Below are positions 62,825 through 64,000 of a DNA stretch of 64,000 nucleotides, piece after piece. The stretch lies in assembly GCF_009725985.1 (NCBI RefSeq), contig NZ_RCNR01000002.1, forward strand, positions 124,001-188,000. The letters run 5' to 3'. Numbering within the stretch: the first letter of the stretch is position 1; each line of letters begins with the position of its first letter. The position numbers and the translations under genes were made by a program. The notes under the pieces are model-generated. The model made no database searches. It saw only the letters and a list, made by a program, of their open reading frames with translations, and was not told the DNA's origin. The DNA comes from Zobellia amurskyensis (GTDB lineage: Bacteria > Bacteroidota > Bacteroidia > Flavobacteriales > Flavobacteriaceae).

Positions 62825-64000
62825 ATGCTTTTTGTCAAAACCCCTTTTTTGACCTCTAACCTACTGTCCAAATTATGCACTTTGCTTTTTGGAATACTTA
62901 TATTCTGTACACCAAAAGTAAATGCGCAACAAGAGGCGAAAGATAGTTTGCAAACACTCATTAAAGAATTAAGAAGTACCCCCAATTTTTCCGTTCAAGA
63001 TAGTACCCACATAGACCTCCTAAATGACTTAGCTTATGAGCTAAGGTTTTATAACACAGACAGTCTTTTACTACTCTCACAACTTGCCCTGAAACACAGT
63101 AAATCATCCCATTATAAAAAAGGGGAAAGCTATGCCCTATTAGGGCTGGGCAATTATTATTCTGATAAGGGCGATCATTCTAAAAGTATCCTCTATTTTA
63201 GAAATGCTCTCTCTATGAGCAAAACTATAGGAGATATTGAGTTAACACTACGAACACAGAACAACCTTGCTACACAATTCAGCTATATAGGAGATTATGC
63301 AAAATCATTAATTTATTATTTGAAAGGTATAGATATAGCAAATACCAACGAAAATAAGTTTATGCAATCCGTGCTTAATGAAAATGTAGCCAACTTATAT
63401 GCGTCGCAAAAGGATTATACTCAAGCCTTAGAGTTCTACAAAAAAGTCAAAAAGATCAACGAAGAGATCGGGAATGAGATTTATTCTGCGGAAACCATGA
63501 GCAACATAGCCTCTATTTATGCAGATATGGGAGAACTGGAATATGCAATGTTTAACGCCAATGCTAGTATTGCGGTTTTTGAAAAAAATAAAAAAATGGA
63601 ATGGCTTGCCTATGCCTATGCAATTAAAGGTAAAACCTATTTAAAAGGTAATAAATACGAATGGGCCCTTTACTGGTATAGACAAAGTGAAATGCTTCAT
63701 GAAAAAATTCAAGATGACCGTGGTAAAATAGAATTGCTTAACGGTATGTCTAAGGCATATTTAGGCATGAGCAATGATGACATGTCCGAAAAATATGCTT
63801 TGGACGCTTATGCTATTTCAAATGAGATTAAGGACATGGAAGGTTCACAACAGTGTGCCAAAACACTATATAAAATAAATAAGAACAAAGAAAATTACCC
63901 CGAAGCCCTAAAATACCACGAAATATACCAATCCTTGTCGGATACATTATCCAGGAATGAGAATAAAAAGAGTTTGACCATGCTTAAAACCAAAATGGAG
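62825..64000 (+). CDS. TPR protein, probable signalling protein, truncated at window edge
   Basis: ATG at 62825 opens a frame running off the right edge (392 codons). The product has a signal peptide (1-35, ending VNAQQ), then tandem TPR units from about residue 50 (YALLGLGNYYSDKGDHSKSILYFRNAL and more), reaching ENKKSLTMLKTKME at the edge. That final stretch often precedes a membrane helix and kinase or HTH domain in Bacteroidota TPR regulators, as in the kinase at 39482. The rest is not seen. Confidence 0.85.
   Translation, partial: MLFVKTPFLTSNLLSKLCTLLFGILIFCTPKVNAQQEAKDSLQTLIKELRSTPNFSVQDSTHIDLLNDLAYELRFYNTDSLLLLSQLALKHSKSSHYKKGESYALLGLGNYYSDKGDHSKSILYFRNALSMSKTIGDIELTLRTQNNLATQFSYIGDYAKSLIYYLKGIDIANTNENKFMQSVLNENVANLYASQKDYTQALEFYKKVKKINEEIGNEIYSAETMSNIASIYADMGELEYAMFNANASIAVFEKNKKMEWLAYAYAIKGKTYLKGNKYEWALYWYRQSEMLHEKIQDDRGKIELLNGMSKAYLGMSNDDMSEKYALDAYAISNEIKDMEGSQQCAKTLYKINKNKENYPEALKYHEIYQSLSDTLSRNENKKSLTMLKTKME

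Noticed and set aside
62788-62985. Minus-strand frame of 65 codons at the start of the TPR gene
   Set aside because: The plus-strand TPR gene with signal peptide starts at 62825 and continues to the edge, so the minus frame is a shadow.
1-64000. CRISPR array, transposase, prophage or rRNA
   Set aside because: No array of spaced repeats, IS-type genes, integrase or rRNA motifs were seen.

Overview
The window looks like chromosomal DNA of a marine-type Flavobacteriaceae (Bacteroidota). The base composition is AT-rich, and the -7 promoter elements fit TAnnTTTG, the Bacteroidota form, with almost no Shine-Dalgarno sequences before genes. Gene families typical of Flavobacteriia are present: YfhO, DUF4834, a CAL67264-type membrane protein, Bacteroidota-style MenE/MenF, SusC-like/OMP receptors with carboxypeptidase-D-like domains, and a capnine-type PLP enzyme pair. 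The genus cannot be fixed from the sequence alone. There are about 58 protein genes, one tRNA (His), many intrinsic terminators, one probable small RNA, and no phage, transposon, CRISPR or rRNA.

Layout. 1-6.9 kb: an edge-truncated DUF7009-like gene, a two-domain TTR-fold protein, and a surface-glycan group (flippase, glycosyltransferase, YfhO). 7-9.4 kb: an outer-membrane beta-barrel behind a structured leader, and a GNAT-like protein. 9.5-12 kb: a sulfonolipid (capnine) gene pair. 12-18 kb: oligopeptidase B, YbaB, a thioredoxin, OmpA, YegP and threonine aldolase. 18.3-21.7 kb: an ATP-grasp / alpha-E / transglutaminase operon behind an 18-bp perfect palindrome. 21.8-23.3 kb: prfB with a programmed +1 frameshift, and an ArsC-like gene. 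23.5-26.5 kb: a Gly/Tyr-rich secreted protein and a TonB-type receptor. 26.6-35.5 kb: housekeeping genes, including a 56-residue membrane protein, fumC, ettA and an acyl-CoA carboxylase beta subunit.

35.5-49.3 kb is a menaquinone region (menE, CPBP protease, menC, menA, menD, menF and a hotdog thioesterase), with no menB inside it. A TPR histidine kinase and a LytTR response regulator interrupt it. cydAB, the quinol oxidase that uses menaquinol, follows at 51-53.4 kb under a promoter with a CRP/FNR-like palindrome. 53.5-59.5 kb is a trans-4-hydroxy-L-proline catabolic cluster (D-hydroxyproline oxidase, 4-hydroxyproline epimerase, semialdehyde dehydrogenase, DapA-family deaminase) with a divergent AraC regulator. 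An aldose epimerase, an M28 peptidase, tRNA-His and a right-truncated TPR gene end the window.

The most unusual signal is a repeated element, TTTCACAACA. Two pairs at exactly 21-bp period lie in the 665-bp gap between the LytTR regulator and the TPR kinase, and a further copy lies before the TPR gene at 62825. Each proximal copy sits about 28-29 nt upstream of a -7-like box. One pair drives what looks like a ~100-nt two-hairpin small RNA (about 41876-41976, minus strand). This suggests a LytTR regulon with an sRNA output.
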